A stretch of DNA of 64,000 bases from Phaeoceros laevis (taxonomy: Eukaryota; Anthocerotophyta; Anthocerotopsida; Notothyladales): positions 1-64,000 of the forward strand of contig JBNGIQ010009406.1 of assembly GCA_049999765.1 (NCBI GenBank). Reading direction: 5' to 3'. The notes under the pieces are model-generated. The model saw only the letters and a program-made list of their open reading frames with translations. It had not been told where the DNA came from and made no database searches. Both the position numbers and the translations under genes were made by a program. Shown here piece after piece: positions 11,580-21,952 of this stretch. Within the stretch, counting starts at the first letter, position 1, and the number at the start of each line of letters is the position of its first letter.

Positions 11580-13160
11580 CAGCACCGACAGAACCACTAG
11601 GGCTGTCACCCTCATCATCAAAGACGGCTGGATTCTTGAGACTCTTGTTGTCAGAGCTCTACCTGTTAAGGCTTACTGTTCATTGCAGCTGCAGCAAAGA
11701 TCTTCCTGGTTTCTCTATGTCTACTGGCAGATCTTCCCATTTCGTCATGGCATCCGGCTCTGTCACCAGCCATCTTCGAGGATGAGGCTGACATGCCCAG
11801 TTGCGTAACAATCAAGTGCAGCTGTGTCACCCTCGTCATCAAATATGGCTGGTGTCTTGAGACTCCTGTTGTCAGGGCTCAACTTGATGAGGCTTCCTGT
11901 TCATTGCAGCTGCAGCAACTGTTTCCCTAGGTCTATTGGTAGTCCTTCTCTTTTCGTCAAAGCATCTTGCAACCCCTGGCCAATCTGAATTCCTGTCCTG
12001 AAGATGCAGGCCCTATGCAGATGCTAGATTATTTCTGCTCAGTGTTGCCTGTTAACTAGGTGCTGCCGTTATATTCCGTGTGTCAAGAGAAGGGCATTAC
12101 ACCTCGGATTTAGTTTGAGACCTCATGTCTATGTGTACTAAGTCTGTGCTTGAAACTGCGCAAGCTTGTTTTTCTGGTAATCAGTGTTTCAGCTCTGTCA
12201 CCAGCCGTCTTTGATGATGAGGCCGACATGCCCGCAACAAACAAGTGCAGCTGTGTCACCCTCATCATCAAAAACGGCAGGATTCTTGAGACTCCTGTTG
12301 TCAGATCTCAACCTGTTAAGGCTTACTGTCCGTTGCAGCTGCAGCAAAGGTTGTCCAGGTGTCCCTATGTCTACTTGCAGTCCTTCCCATTTCGTCATGG
12401 CATCCAGCTCTGTCACCAGCCATCTTCGAGGATGAGGCTGACATGCCCAGTTGCGTAGTAAACATGTGCAGCTGTGTCACCCTCGTCATCAAATATGGCT
12501 GGTCACTTGAGACCCCTGTTGTCAGGGCTCAACTTGATGAGGCTTACTGTTCATTGCAGCTGCAGCAAAGGTTTCCCTGGTTTCCCTAGGTGTTTTCGTC
12601 AAGGCATCTTGCGACCCCGGGCCAATCTGAATTCCTGTCTTGAAGATGCAGGTCCTATGCAGATGCCAGAGTAATGCTCAGTGTTGCATGTTAACCAGGT
12701 GCTGACTTCACCTTTTGTGTGTCAATAGAAGTGCCACACAACCCATGTCCAAGTGTACTCTGAATCGGCGCCGAAACTCAGCGTTCCTGTTTCCCTGGTA
12801 TCACCTAGGGCATTCTTTGAGACTCCTGTTGTCAAATCTTTTTGAAGTTCAACCCGGTGATGCTTTCTGTTCATTGCAGCTCGAGCAATGGTTTTCCTGG
12901 CCCTTCCATAGGGTTCTCATCTGAACCAAAGGTCGCGTTTGGTTTTCCCTTCCCTACAGGGAGGACCACTGATTACCAGAAAAAACAAAGCATGTCCGTC
13001 GTCTCCTCTGCTCATGTAGAGAGAAAGAAACCTCCTGAGGAGGTGGAAAAGGTAGAACCTTCGAGCCTATTTCCATCGAAGTTTGACATCAAATCTCTAG
13101 TCTAGTTCCTTGGGAATGTCCGCCGTCCAGCGAATGACTCCAGCGAAGGCCTCCTGCCGT
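11580..13160. repeat. Block B: second palindromic-module ladder, paralogous to block A
   Basis: Modules with the same fold-back design as block A lie at about 11766-11852, 12201-12280 and 12416-12502, with a partial one at 11600-11631. They share the spacer containing GTTCATTGCAGCTGCAGCAA. Downstream landmarks follow in block A order: GGCCAATCTGAATTCCTGTC near 12620, GCAGATGCCAGAGTAAT near 12658, GAACCAAAGGTCGCGTTTGG near 12925, and CTAGTCTAGTTCCTTGGGAA near 13096. It is therefore a segmental duplicate, diverged by many point changes and small indels. Confidence 0.85.
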
Positions 13161-13240
13161 GTACTCTAGTGTGATCAAGCACGTCGGTTCTGTCTACCAG
13201 ACCTGTATGGACTGGCAGCACGAGACTTGCTGTCTACTGG

Positions 13241-13435
13241 TTGCTCTTCTTATACCCGCGAGGTGTGGAGGACTGCTACTTTTTGCTGCAGGCCGACGGC
13301 AACGGCCTTTTCTCCACCGACACCTGGAGTCGCAACGATGCCGACCATATCGCCAACCTCGAGAGCAACGGGAGCGTGGTCATGCCCAACGAAACGAATA
13401 AAAAGATCTGGGCCACCCACACCGCAGGCCGCTAG
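13241..13435 (+). pseudogene. Truncated GNA-type lectin copy
   Basis: The ORF encodes the C-terminal part of the domain in lectin 1: EDCYFLLQADGNGLFSTDTW, then DADHIANLESNGSVVMPNE and ATHTAGR. One mannose-type motif begins (QADGNG) but the V-x-Y positions are altered. The signal peptide and the first sugar-binding strand are missing. The upstream DNA keeps traces of the promoter (CACGAGACTTG, TGGTTGCTCTTCTTA) directly joined to the second half of the gene, so an internal deletion of at least 220 bp explains the loss. The 3' flank to about 13520 still matches that of lectin 1. Confidence 0.75.
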
Positions 13436-13641
13436 CTAGCTGGAACATCTCTTCATCTCGTCGATCTTTGCACACGGAGTGGTAGCTCAGGCGACCTTTC
13501 AAGAAGCAACTGTGCAGTTTTTAAGCATAAATTCCGATGCCACAATCCCTCGGGATTGTCGTTATCACTGAAGTTGAAAAAGTTCCGATTCATTGTGCAA
13601 ACCGAAGTCTGGACTCTGAAGACCTATGTTTCTCACCACTC

Positions 13642-14571
13642 CTAGTCCCGCATTTCGTAAGAATTGGAATCAGTACTACTACTAGCGTCCATGGCATCAA
13701 CGCCAGCAACGCCTTGCTGGCCCGCAGGAGGCTGAGGAGGCGGCCCCGCAACTTGGGCTTGCTGGACAAGCGGCGGAGTAGGACGGAAATGGCTCTCACC
13801 CGGCGCACAGCGGGCCATATACTCGTGCAATGGCCTGCTTCGAGGATTCCACATTGGGGCCCAGGGTTGTGAATTTGGGACTCTCGATGGACCAGCGCCA
13901 GCAGCAGCAGGCCTAAGTGCAACTGCAGGGAGCGGAGAAGGAGGGGGCCCCACAGATGAGCCTCTATCTCGAGCAGCAGAAATAAGAGCCTGAAGGGCAG
14001 GAGTAGGCTTGTAGTATCTCATGACCTGCGCCGCCGTAGGGCTTTTCCGCGTGAGTACATCTTGGGCCAGCTCTCTTTCATCTGCTGCAGCACCTCGATT
14101 GATTACCTGTACTGCTGCACTTGAAGGCAGACCTAGGTCTGAAAGACGAGCTGGAGCTGGACCCGGAGGAGGACCCGGAGGCCTAGGAGGGCCTCCAGAA
14201 GCATGAGCAGCAGGTACTTGAGCTGGCACAGTTCCAGGAACTGCTCCAACCCCATGGAACAGGTAACGGTGCACCGCGACCTGGCGGAAGTTAATGCCAT
14301 CGGCACGCTCATTCGCAGCAGCTGGTACATCTGCTGCTGCCGGTACCCAGCGCCAAGAGCCTAGGGTAACCTCGGGCATCGGTTCCCGCTGCATCTCATT
14401 CTGCATGCCATTGTTGTGCTGCTCTGCGTCGTGCTGCTGGGCGTCAACTGGTGGTGCAGGCCTAGGGGCCCTGGGCACCACGGTCACGGTGGTGATTCCG
14501 GTCCCGGGCGGCACCCCATTTTCAATACGCACATCGAATTCCAAGGTTTGATCCATGTTGAGGTGCTCCAA
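13642..14571 (-). CDS. Hypothetical Pro/Ala-rich protein, 309 aa
   Basis: One long uninterrupted minus-strand ORF. It starts MEHLNMDQTLEFDVRIENG, passes through a mixed segment (TLGSWRWVPAAADVP; QVAVHRYLFHGVG) and then through long Pro/Ala/Gly-rich stretches (ASGGPPRPPGPPPGPAPA, PPPSPLPAVALRP). I recognise no domain. The low-complexity composition and lack of Cys suggest a disordered protein, or the disordered part of a larger or transposon-derived gene. The frame's openness over 930 bp of GC-rich DNA is partly compositional, so coding status is uncertain. Confidence 0.35.
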   Translation of the reverse strand: MEHLNMDQTLEFDVRIENGVPPGTGITTVTVVPRAPRPAPPVDAQQHDAEQHNNGMQNEMQREPMPEVTLGSWRWVPAAADVPAAANERADGINFRQVAVHRYLFHGVGAVPGTVPAQVPAAHASGGPPRPPGPPPGPAPARLSDLGLPSSAAVQVINRGAAADERELAQDVLTRKSPTAAQVMRYYKPTPALQALISAARDRGSSVGPPPSPLPAVALRPAAAGAGPSRVPNSQPWAPMWNPRSRPLHEYMARCAPGESHFRPTPPLVQQAQVAGPPPQPPAGQQGVAGVDAMDASSSTDSNSYEMRD

Positions 14572-16088
14572 TGGTGCTGGCCTAGCTACAGCACTTACAA
14601 CTCAGAGGCACTCGATACCATATGGCGGAGGATGGGAATGCAGTCCTCAAGGATTTCCCGGAGCTTATCAAAGACGCTGTTCATGAATGTTATGGCGTTT
14701 GGGTTTTGTGGATGCTTCACCTACCTGTAGGTTGGTGGATGAATGAATGGGGTCCCAGTCGATTCGTGTCCTGTCCATTTCGTTTCTGTAGGAAAATTAG
14801 ACTCGAGATTGCAGTCCTGAGTCCTGACTGATCAAATTGAGTCAAATGCACATGTCGAAAATGGTGTCCAGGAGGCATAAACTGTTTACAACAATGCCTG
14901 CTGACCAGTAGGTCTTTCAACACACGGCAGGCTGCATCACGGGAGTAGTGATGCAGCCTTGGATGCTTGCACACGGGTTCATGTCTTCCCCCTTTCTATT
15001 AGGCCTGTGTCGTAAGTGGTTGCAAGCAAGCGTGAGTCGCCACAGCCAGCATAGGTTGCATACCAAACTCACAAAACCCTGACAAGCCCAGATCACTGCT
15101 GTAACATGCTGACCCAGGCCGCAGCCACCTGGTGAGTAGTAACAGCACCCCGTCCTAGCATGGACCCAAAGCGGACAACTTTGTCGGCGAACGAAGAACC
15201 TGTTGGCAGGCAGGGCGTTCGGGAATTGTTCAGCCACGAGGACCTCCATGGACGCTCCTCTGCGCAAGATACTCTGCTGTTTTGGATGAATCCAAGCTAG
15301 TCTACTTGCCCAACTGGGCCCATGCTGCTGCAGTGCAAAACCCCTCGGATGGATGCCTGCGCCGTGGGAGCTTTTTACAAGGCAAGAGCTGCGCTCCGAA
15401 GTTATGAAAGTGGAGTGAGTCTGGCATGAGGGCAGGCAATGTAGGCTAAAGATGCAAGCCAGGTTGGAAGATGGACGCAAAGTTTGGGGCAGGTTAGAGC
15501 CATACATCGTCAGTGGTAACATGCAGGCTTCATCTGCCAACGTGGTAGGTGAAAGGTGCAGTGAGGGTTTGCCCACAAGGAATGCGCTGACATGGACAGC
15601 AATTATCTTAGGAGATGCTGAGCAGGAGCAGGTGATCAAGAAGCCCCTTGCTCCTTATGGAGCGAGAAGCTCTGGTTTTGGAGAATTCATTGACGTTCGC
15701 TTGCCTCTTTGCAGGTTCAAGCACCTTAACGAAAAGATAGTGGAAAGGGGATGGCAATCCTCTTTCCATCCCCAGCACCATCTTCCAGGCTTGTCACGAT
15801 GACAGTCAGCTTGAAAGGAACCTCGATCAGCTTGCGATATAAAAGGCGGCCATGGTGCCTCCGCCCCACTGTCAGCTCCCTGAATCACTAGACAATCATT
15901 CACATTCAAGCATCCACTACGGGAGGGTTGAATGGAGCAAGCAATTCGCCTCCCCCTGCCCCACTTCAAGTTCCAAAAGCCGCACAGAAGGAAGAAACGT
16001 AGGAGTAAGTTAGTGCTTGCCTGAGGAGGATTGGACGCAGGGTAGACAGGAGAGCGGGTGATGCGCTTGGGGTTTCATCACAAGCGAA
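14572..16088. other. Intergenic with a possible PPR relic near 15450-15650
   Basis: No intact gene. On the plus strand at 15452-15640 the frame reads ARLEDGRKVWGRLEPYIVSG and later RNALTWTAIILGDAEQEQ, which looks like a PPR L/S-type repeat pair (LEDGRKVH..., RN.LTW.AII.GYA). No flanking repeats remain. The long minus-strand ORF at 14917-15639 has no family resemblance and is probably fortuitous. Confidence 0.4.
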
Positions 16089-18155
16089 GTGTGCATCTTC
16101 AAGCCAAACACTCGTGCGGTATCTCGTGCAGCTCGGAAGTTTGCAAGAAGCCCCTTTCTACATGCGAGACCGTCTTCTGCATTCTCCTCCGCCATCCGCC
16201 CAAACGACTGCAGCGCCGTTTGGAGTGAATCTCTATTAACAGGTGGAACCAAGTGCGGCAAATTCTATGATCTCCAGATGATCCCCAGAAGCAGACTGAC
16301 GATAAAGGGCTCGACGAATCTGGCAACAACAGCCGGTCCAATTTTGTCCAGGTTAGGAGGCTTATGTAAAGGGCAGGGAGCAGTCGAGGCACTAGAGGAG
16401 ATGGCCCAGGAAGACAAATATATTTCGTCCAGCAAGTTGACCCGGCTTCTGCAGGAGTGCGTATCCAATGGAGACCTGGCCCTTGGTAGACGAATCCATA
16501 ACCTTGTTGTGAAAAGTGGGTTTGAGTCCGACTCCTTCCTCGGCAACCAGCTTATCCGCATGTATGCTTCTAACAATAGGTTGCTGGAAGCTAACCAGGT
16601 ATTCAGGAAGTTGCCTGCACCGAACGAGTTTGCATGGTGTTCAATTATATCAGCTCATGTTGAGCATGGAGAAGCTAAGCAGGCCATGGAACTGTTCCAG
16701 AAGCTGAAACATTCCAGGGTAAAGCCCAACGACTACATCTATGTGGCTGTCCTCAAAGCTTGTATCAGCGCAGGTGATCTCAGAGCTGGCAAGTTGATTC
16801 ATTCCCATGTCTCTGATAGCGGGCTAGAGTCAAACGTGTTTGTAGCCAGTGCCCTCATTAATATGTACGCGAAATGTGGCAGCTTGGAGGATGCCCGCAG
16901 AGTTTTCGACGGGGCGAAAACAAAAACCCTAGTACTGTGGACTGCTCTGCTTGGGGCCTACGTGCAGCATGACTGCGGCAGGGAAGCTTTGGATCTTTAT
17001 GAGACGATGCAGAGAGAAGGGGTTGTGGGGGACAAGGTGACACTGCTATGTGTTCTGAAAGCTTGTGCCACAACAGGAGCCATCCAGGAGGGTGAAAGGA
17101 TTCACTCACAAATTGTCGCCAAGGGACTGGAAACAGATTCAGCTGTTGGGAATGCCCTTGTTGTCATGTATGCGAAGTCTGGTTGCCTTGATAAAGCACG
17201 CACAGCGTTCAACAAGATATCCAAAAGGAATGTGGTGACATGGACTGCTCTGATCAATGGGTATGGTCAACAGAGCGAGTGCAGTATGGCTTTGATGTGT
17301 TTTGACGAGATGCTTCTCCACGGGGTCAAACCAGATGCGAAGACATTTACTTGTCTTCTGGCAGCTTGCAGCCATGTGGGCATGGTGAGAGAGGGTGAGA
17401 GGTATTTCAACATGATGCAACGAGAGCATGGTATCAGCCCAACTGTAGAGCACTATAACTGCATGGTTGATCTTTACGCGCGGTCCGGACTCTTGAATGA
17501 AGCTGAGAGCTTTCTGAAGGGCATGCCTTTGAAAGCCAACGGTGTGGGCTGGAGGTCTTTGCTTAGTGCCTGCAAGACCTATGGCAATGTCGAAATGGGA
17601 AGGCGGTGCTTTGATCAGGTGGTTGCTTTGGAGTCCACAGATGCTGCTGCCTATGCGCTTATGACAAGCATCTATGCTGATTCCGAGAGGTGGGATGATG
17701 TTGAGCGTGTCAAGAAACTGAGGATGATTGCAGGTGCTTTGAAGAAACCTGCAAAAGCAGTGATTGAGGTGAGAAACACGGTGCATGAGTTTGTTGTCGG
17801 AGACAAGTGCTACTCCCCAGGTGAACATGTTTATGAGAAGCTGCAGGCTCTCAGTGCCCAGATGAAGCACCGGGGACATGTGCCACAGCTCGACTTGGTC
17901 TTGCGACCAGTCAGTGATGAGCAGAAGGAAGATGCATTATGTGGGCACGCTGAGAAGCTGGCCATAGCATTTGGGCTGCTCCACACACCTGAAGGCACAC
18001 CTTTGCGAGTGGTTAAGAACCTCCGTATGTGCAATGACTGCCACAACGGCAGCAAGATCATCTCCAGGATTGAGAAACGAGAGATCACAGTGAGAGATGG
18101 ATACAGGGTGCATCACTTTAGAGATGGGTCATGCTCATGCGGAGATTTCCATTGA
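16089..18155 (+). CDS. PPR-DYW organellar RNA-editing factor, intron-less
   Basis: A single 688-aa exon. The N-terminal ~70 residues are rich in Arg/Ser/Ala (AVSRAARKFARS) and fit an organelle targeting peptide. Residues ~110-470 are tandem PLS-type pentatricopeptide repeats (GNQLIRMYASNNRLLEANQV, NVFVASALINMYAKCGSLED, NVVTWTALINGYGQQ). E/E+ motifs follow, then a DYW cytidine deaminase domain with zinc/catalytic HAE (GHAEKLAIAFGLL) and the CxxCH motif (LRMCNDCHNGSKIIS), ending GSCSCGDFH. Such proteins bind one or a few organellar transcripts and deaminate C to U. The variant last residues (DFH instead of DYW) and HAE instead of HSE are tolerated in the family. Alternative in-frame Met codons exist in the leader; the first was taken. 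Confidence 0.93.
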   Translation: MCIFKPNTRAVSRAARKFARSPFLHARPSSAFSSAIRPNDCSAVWSESLLTGGTKCGKFYDLQMIPRSRLTIKGSTNLATTAGPILSRLGGLCKGQGAVEALEEMAQEDKYISSSKLTRLLQECVSNGDLALGRRIHNLVVKSGFESDSFLGNQLIRMYASNNRLLEANQVFRKLPAPNEFAWCSIISAHVEHGEAKQAMELFQKLKHSRVKPNDYIYVAVLKACISAGDLRAGKLIHSHVSDSGLESNVFVASALINMYAKCGSLEDARRVFDGAKTKTLVLWTALLGAYVQHDCGREALDLYETMQREGVVGDKVTLLCVLKACATTGAIQEGERIHSQIVAKGLETDSAVGNALVVMYAKSGCLDKARTAFNKISKRNVVTWTALINGYGQQSECSMALMCFDEMLLHGVKPDAKTFTCLLAACSHVGMVREGERYFNMMQREHGISPTVEHYNCMVDLYARSGLLNEAESFLKGMPLKANGVGWRSLLSACKTYGNVEMGRRCFDQVVALESTDAAAYALMTSIYADSERWDDVERVKKLRMIAGALKKPAKAVIEVRNTVHEFVVGDKCYSPGEHVYEKLQALSAQMKHRGHVPQLDLVLRPVSDEQKEDALCGHAEKLAIAFGLLHTPEGTPLRVVKNLRMCNDCHNGSKIISRIEKREITVRDGYRVHHFRDGSCSCGDFH

Positions 18156-19085
18156 CAGACTGTTGTTATTTTCTGAGAAGGCACAGAGGAGCGATTTCAG
18201 TTGTTCTTCAGACCCATCGGACAGCCATCCAAGCTGCTTTGCTTGAATCTGTACAGGCTGACAATGCAGGCACCATCATTACCTTGAACAAATAGTTCAG
18301 GGTGTTCCTTATGATCTGGTTTGTATCGGCTTAAGGACAAGGGTTTGCATGAAGGTTGTTTTCTATCAGCAAGATCTGCACTGCCTTCTCACTCATGCTG
18401 ATCAAGAGTGCATACAGGTACATGCTGGAGATGTGTCCAAGGACTCGTCAAGATTTGTGACTGCCATGGTGCTTGCAGAGGAGTCCTGAAAAGTAGACCT
18501 CAGAGGACCACCTGAGAAGTTGACCGCAGAACTTCCTTGGTCCTGATTATGAGGTCAGCTATATTGTTCAAGCTGTGGTGGCTGGCATGGTCCAATTTCA
18601 AATGGGATATCTAAGATGCTTGGGGATTATAAAGCAGCAGCGTGGAAGCAAAGAGAACTTGCAAGTCTGCATACTGGAAGAGATGGTCTGGGGCTGGAAT
18701 TGAATGGGGCCACTACAAGGTACACGCGTTGGCAACGGGAGCGAAGAGGCCTTCTCCTCTAAAGATGGCGCTTGTGTGCTAGGAAAACAAGCTGTCATTA
18801 TACGGCGATGCACAAAAAACCGGGACGGGTGGAAGCGCAGACAGCAGATGCGTCGAAGAAGATTACCGGTACTCTTTCTGCTGATTGTGCTGACAGGACA
18901 AGAAAAGTTCGAAGTTGAAAAGTAACAATAAAGGCCGCAACGAACCAGCTCGGCGTTCTTGCCACTCTGGCGAAGTGAACCCCCGACATTTCAAAATTGT
19001 GTCAGCCAACGGCTCTATCCAGTACGAATGAACCGTGTGCTACAGGTAGGGTTAATGCATCTCGGCCAAAGCTGGCTGTAGTCTG
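18156..19085. other. 3' flank of the PPR gene and upstream region of the CENP-C-like gene
   Basis: No ORF with family resemblance. Presumed untranslated and promoter DNA for the two same-strand genes on either side. Confidence 0.5.
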
Positions 19086-21239
19086 ATGAAGCGGCGGCCT
19101 GGGAAACCTGCGAGAGTGCAAGATGAGGATGAGGATGAAGACGATTTGGGAAGGCTGATGCCAAATCATGCGAGCCTTGCAGTTCAGGATGTGGATGACT
19201 TCACGGAATCAGAAGAAACTGATACTGTGCTGCCCGCAGCATCTCCCGTGGTTGAAGTGGAGGCTCGTGCAGAAGGACCGTTGTTCTCAGCTACGTATAC
19301 CCGGAGGAGGAAGCAGCAGAGGATGAGGGGAGTGAGCGCGGGAGGCGGTGTGAGGGCGCCGATTGCCAGGAAGGCACTCTACGACCGCAGAGTTGGCGAA
19401 GCCGGCAAGAAGAATAGTCTGCCCGGGGGTGAACAATTGTTCTTTGGCGTGGCTGAAGCTGGAAGGAAGAATGTGTTGCAAGAAGTGCAGAATTTTTTTG
19501 ACAATAGACCGGAGCGCAATGAGCAGAGGAAGCTGGCATTGAAGGTGCGCTCAAGGCGAAGCTTGTCGAAGGCAAACCGGAAAAGCACGAAGTCGGATCT
19601 TCAGATCTCCTTTGATGCGGATGAGAATGAGGTTGCCGGCTGGGATACGGAGAGGCTTATGGAAGAAGACGATCGAGCTTCCGGAGAGTTTTGCTTCCAG
19701 ACGAAGAAATCGGCGTTGCCTGCCGCTGAGACAGGCGATGTGCTACATGCTGAAGGTTTTCGTGCTGATCAGCCTGAACAAAGTTCACGTCCGGCAGCCA
19801 GGGTACCAGAGGCAGGTGGTTTTGGGGGACCGCAAGGTTTTCATGGAAAAATGGCCGGGTCGGACATGGAATTCGCTGTTAGATTACCTCCAGGAAATTC
19901 GACTAGTAAGACGCTGAGAGCATCGGAATTCATGGACGCACAGGCAGATGGCAGGATACCTCTCCCACCAGAACGGCTTAACATTTCTATGAATTTACGT
20001 TCCTCACACCAACGACTAGCTGAGCAACAGGCTTCTGGTCTTGCAGCTGGGAATGAGGCGGGTCGTGACCAGGATGATAGTGACATTGTGGCTATATTTA
20101 ACTCGAAGACTCTGAGGAGGTCTTTGGAAAGTGCTTTTGAGGAGCCAGACACAGAGCTTATGGAAGATGTAGGGGATAGCAACGATCCTTCTGTCATACT
20201 GTCACCTGCCAATGACGTTGCAGACATCGAGGAATTACAGGTGGACCAAGCTGTTGCAGACGATAATGAGCCTCATGAAGACATTCATGCCGAGCCTGCC
20301 CTGAGCCCTGTGCACACGGCATCTCAAGTTGGCACCGTTGCTTCTGAAAGGCACATATTGGATGGCACGGGGATCTCTTTATCGCATGCTGATGAGTTAG
20401 TTGAGTTACAGGATGTGATAGAAGATGGCAGGGGGATTTCTTTATCTCCGGCTCATGGGTTGGCTGAGTTACAGGATGTGATAGAAGATGGCACGGGCTT
20501 TCTACCATTACCTGCTAGTGAGTTTGCTGAGTTGCAGAATGTGCCAGAGCGAAATGCGACTGCAAACGATGCTGAGCAGACGCATTCAAGCATAAAAAGT
20601 CAACCTGACAGGGGCAGCTCAACGGGGAAAAGAAAGGGGACGCAGGCAGACAGGCGAAAGAGGAAAAATGGTCGGAGGCAGAAGAATGTGCCAGACGTGA
20701 ATACTGCTTCGGCCAACTTCACCGAACAGAGTAATCAACGGAGCAGTGGCGATCAACCTGGCAGGAGCAAGTCAGCAGAGATAAGGAAGGAGGTTGACAG
20801 GCGCGAGAGCCTTGTAGGTGCTGGTCCTATGTGTGAAGATGGACGGGAGAATGAGACAGACGAAGGTGCTGGTTTCAATGACTATATTGAACAGATTCAT
20901 CCAAGCAATGACAGACAACCTGAGAAGAGCAAGCCTAGGGCCAAAAGAAGGAGAATGGAGGTTGACAGGCGCAAGAGCCTCATAGGTGCTGGTACAAAGT
21001 GGAAGGATGGTGTGAGACGGAGTACCAGGATCAGATTACCGCCAGTGCAGTGGTGGAACAACGAAAAGTTGCTCTACGCCCGTGTGAGTGAAACCCTATG
21101 CACCCTTGTTGGTATCAAAAAGCTCTTGCCGGACACTCCGCCTGTTGGTAGGAGACACAAGGACAAGTCGCAGAAGTTCGAGATAAAGTCGTTTGTATCT
21201 CCCAAATGGCAGAATTTCGTCAACTATGCTGCCTTGTAA
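19086..21239 (+). CDS. CENPC: CENP-C-like centromere protein, single exon
   Basis: A 717-aa uninterrupted ORF. The decisive feature is the C-terminal CENP-C motif at residues ~644-666 (RRSTRIRLPPVQWWNNEKLL), preceded by the plant-specific lead-in SLIGAGTKWKDGV and followed by YARVSETLCTLVGIKK; this is the plant CENP-C C-terminus. CENP-C binds the CENP-A nucleosome and bridges it to the kinetochore. The rest is acidic/basic disordered sequence as in the family; length is close to the ~700 aa usual in plants. Internal repeats: three ~26-residue units around residues 425-485 (LQDVIEDG.GISL) and three units around 500-640 with a DRR core, two of them VDRR(E/K)SL(V/I)GAG. Plant CENP-C genes normally have many introns, so an intron-less copy suggests a retrocopy or lineage-specific intron loss; the frame is intact. 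Confidence 0.88.
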   Translation: MKRRPGKPARVQDEDEDEDDLGRLMPNHASLAVQDVDDFTESEETDTVLPAASPVVEVEARAEGPLFSATYTRRRKQQRMRGVSAGGGVRAPIARKALYDRRVGEAGKKNSLPGGEQLFFGVAEAGRKNVLQEVQNFFDNRPERNEQRKLALKVRSRRSLSKANRKSTKSDLQISFDADENEVAGWDTERLMEEDDRASGEFCFQTKKSALPAAETGDVLHAEGFRADQPEQSSRPAARVPEAGGFGGPQGFHGKMAGSDMEFAVRLPPGNSTSKTLRASEFMDAQADGRIPLPPERLNISMNLRSSHQRLAEQQASGLAAGNEAGRDQDDSDIVAIFNSKTLRRSLESAFEEPDTELMEDVGDSNDPSVILSPANDVADIEELQVDQAVADDNEPHEDIHAEPALSPVHTASQVGTVASERHILDGTGISLSHADELVELQDVIEDGRGISLSPAHGLAELQDVIEDGTGFLPLPASEFAELQNVPERNATANDAEQTHSSIKSQPDRGSSTGKRKGTQADRRKRKNGRRQKNVPDVNTASANFTEQSNQRSSGDQPGRSKSAEIRKEVDRRESLVGAGPMCEDGRENETDEGAGFNDYIEQIHPSNDRQPEKSKPRAKRRRMEVDRRKSLIGAGTKWKDGVRRSTRIRLPPVQWWNNEKLLYARVSETLCTLVGIKKLLPDTPPVGRRHKDKSQKFEIKSFVSPKWQNFVNYAAL

Positions 21240-21950
21240 AGCCTCATCCAAATGGGTGATGCGGGCAACCTTGTCAAGTAAGCTGGGAGGTCACAGCAAT
21301 TTGGCAAGGATTTCAGAGTTCAGTCATTTTGTACATTAGCAGCTCATGCCTGCTCCCAGATTCCCAGGTTGCAGTCTGGACAAGAGAGAGGTGCAGGCCC
21401 TCACTAGAGCCCAAGGATAGTGTCTGCAGATTAGGTGGCATATAACCACCAGTAAGGATGTCTCCAGTGTTGAGCAAGTTGTGGAGCTCCAGGAGCAGGC
21501 CGACTATCAATTGGTCCCACCTCTACCAGACACGTTGCAAAGCTTTGCAGGTCCAACTGGAGTGGGCTCACAGGCTTTCTCTGCAATATGTGTGTCTGTC
21601 TGGAAGCAGGTCTCTCAGGATGGGTGCCACAAGAACCCGACCGGCGAAGCGCCTTGTATTGTTTCTTCTCTGAAAAAGCTGCTTCGAGTGTTTCACTGTA
21701 TCGAGCCATCGCAAAAGTTGGACCTGTCTTCTTTAACAAGCTCGTGGCCGGCAAAGTTTCGACGCCTAGAAGTTCATTTTCTATGCAAAGTGGATATGAG
21801 ATCGTCCGGAACTGCATGACGAAGAGTGAAGAGGTGCCCCTCAGTTGCTCCCCCAGAATGAGCACACATCAAAGCCTCTGCCGCTGTTGTACCATAGATG
21901 CAAGCAAGGACAGCCATGGCCATCCACCTGAAGAATCCACCCAAGCTAAT
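21240..21950. other. Intergenic; overlapping ORFs of unknown status
   Basis: Between 21430 and 21870 both strands have ORFs over 110 aa (minus 21865-21431, plus 21481-21819). Neither shows a domain, signal peptide or repeat structure I recognise, so I do not call a gene. Confidence 0.35.
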
Positions 21951-21952
21951 CG

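Noticed and set aside
14917-15639. Long minus-strand ORF (240 aa)
   Set aside because: No domain, irregular Cys/Pro-rich composition, and the opposite strand shows a likely PPR relic; best explained as a chance open frame.
17139-17879. 246-aa minus-strand ORF inside the PPR-DYW gene
   Set aside because: Antisense shadow of the intact PPR-DYW frame.
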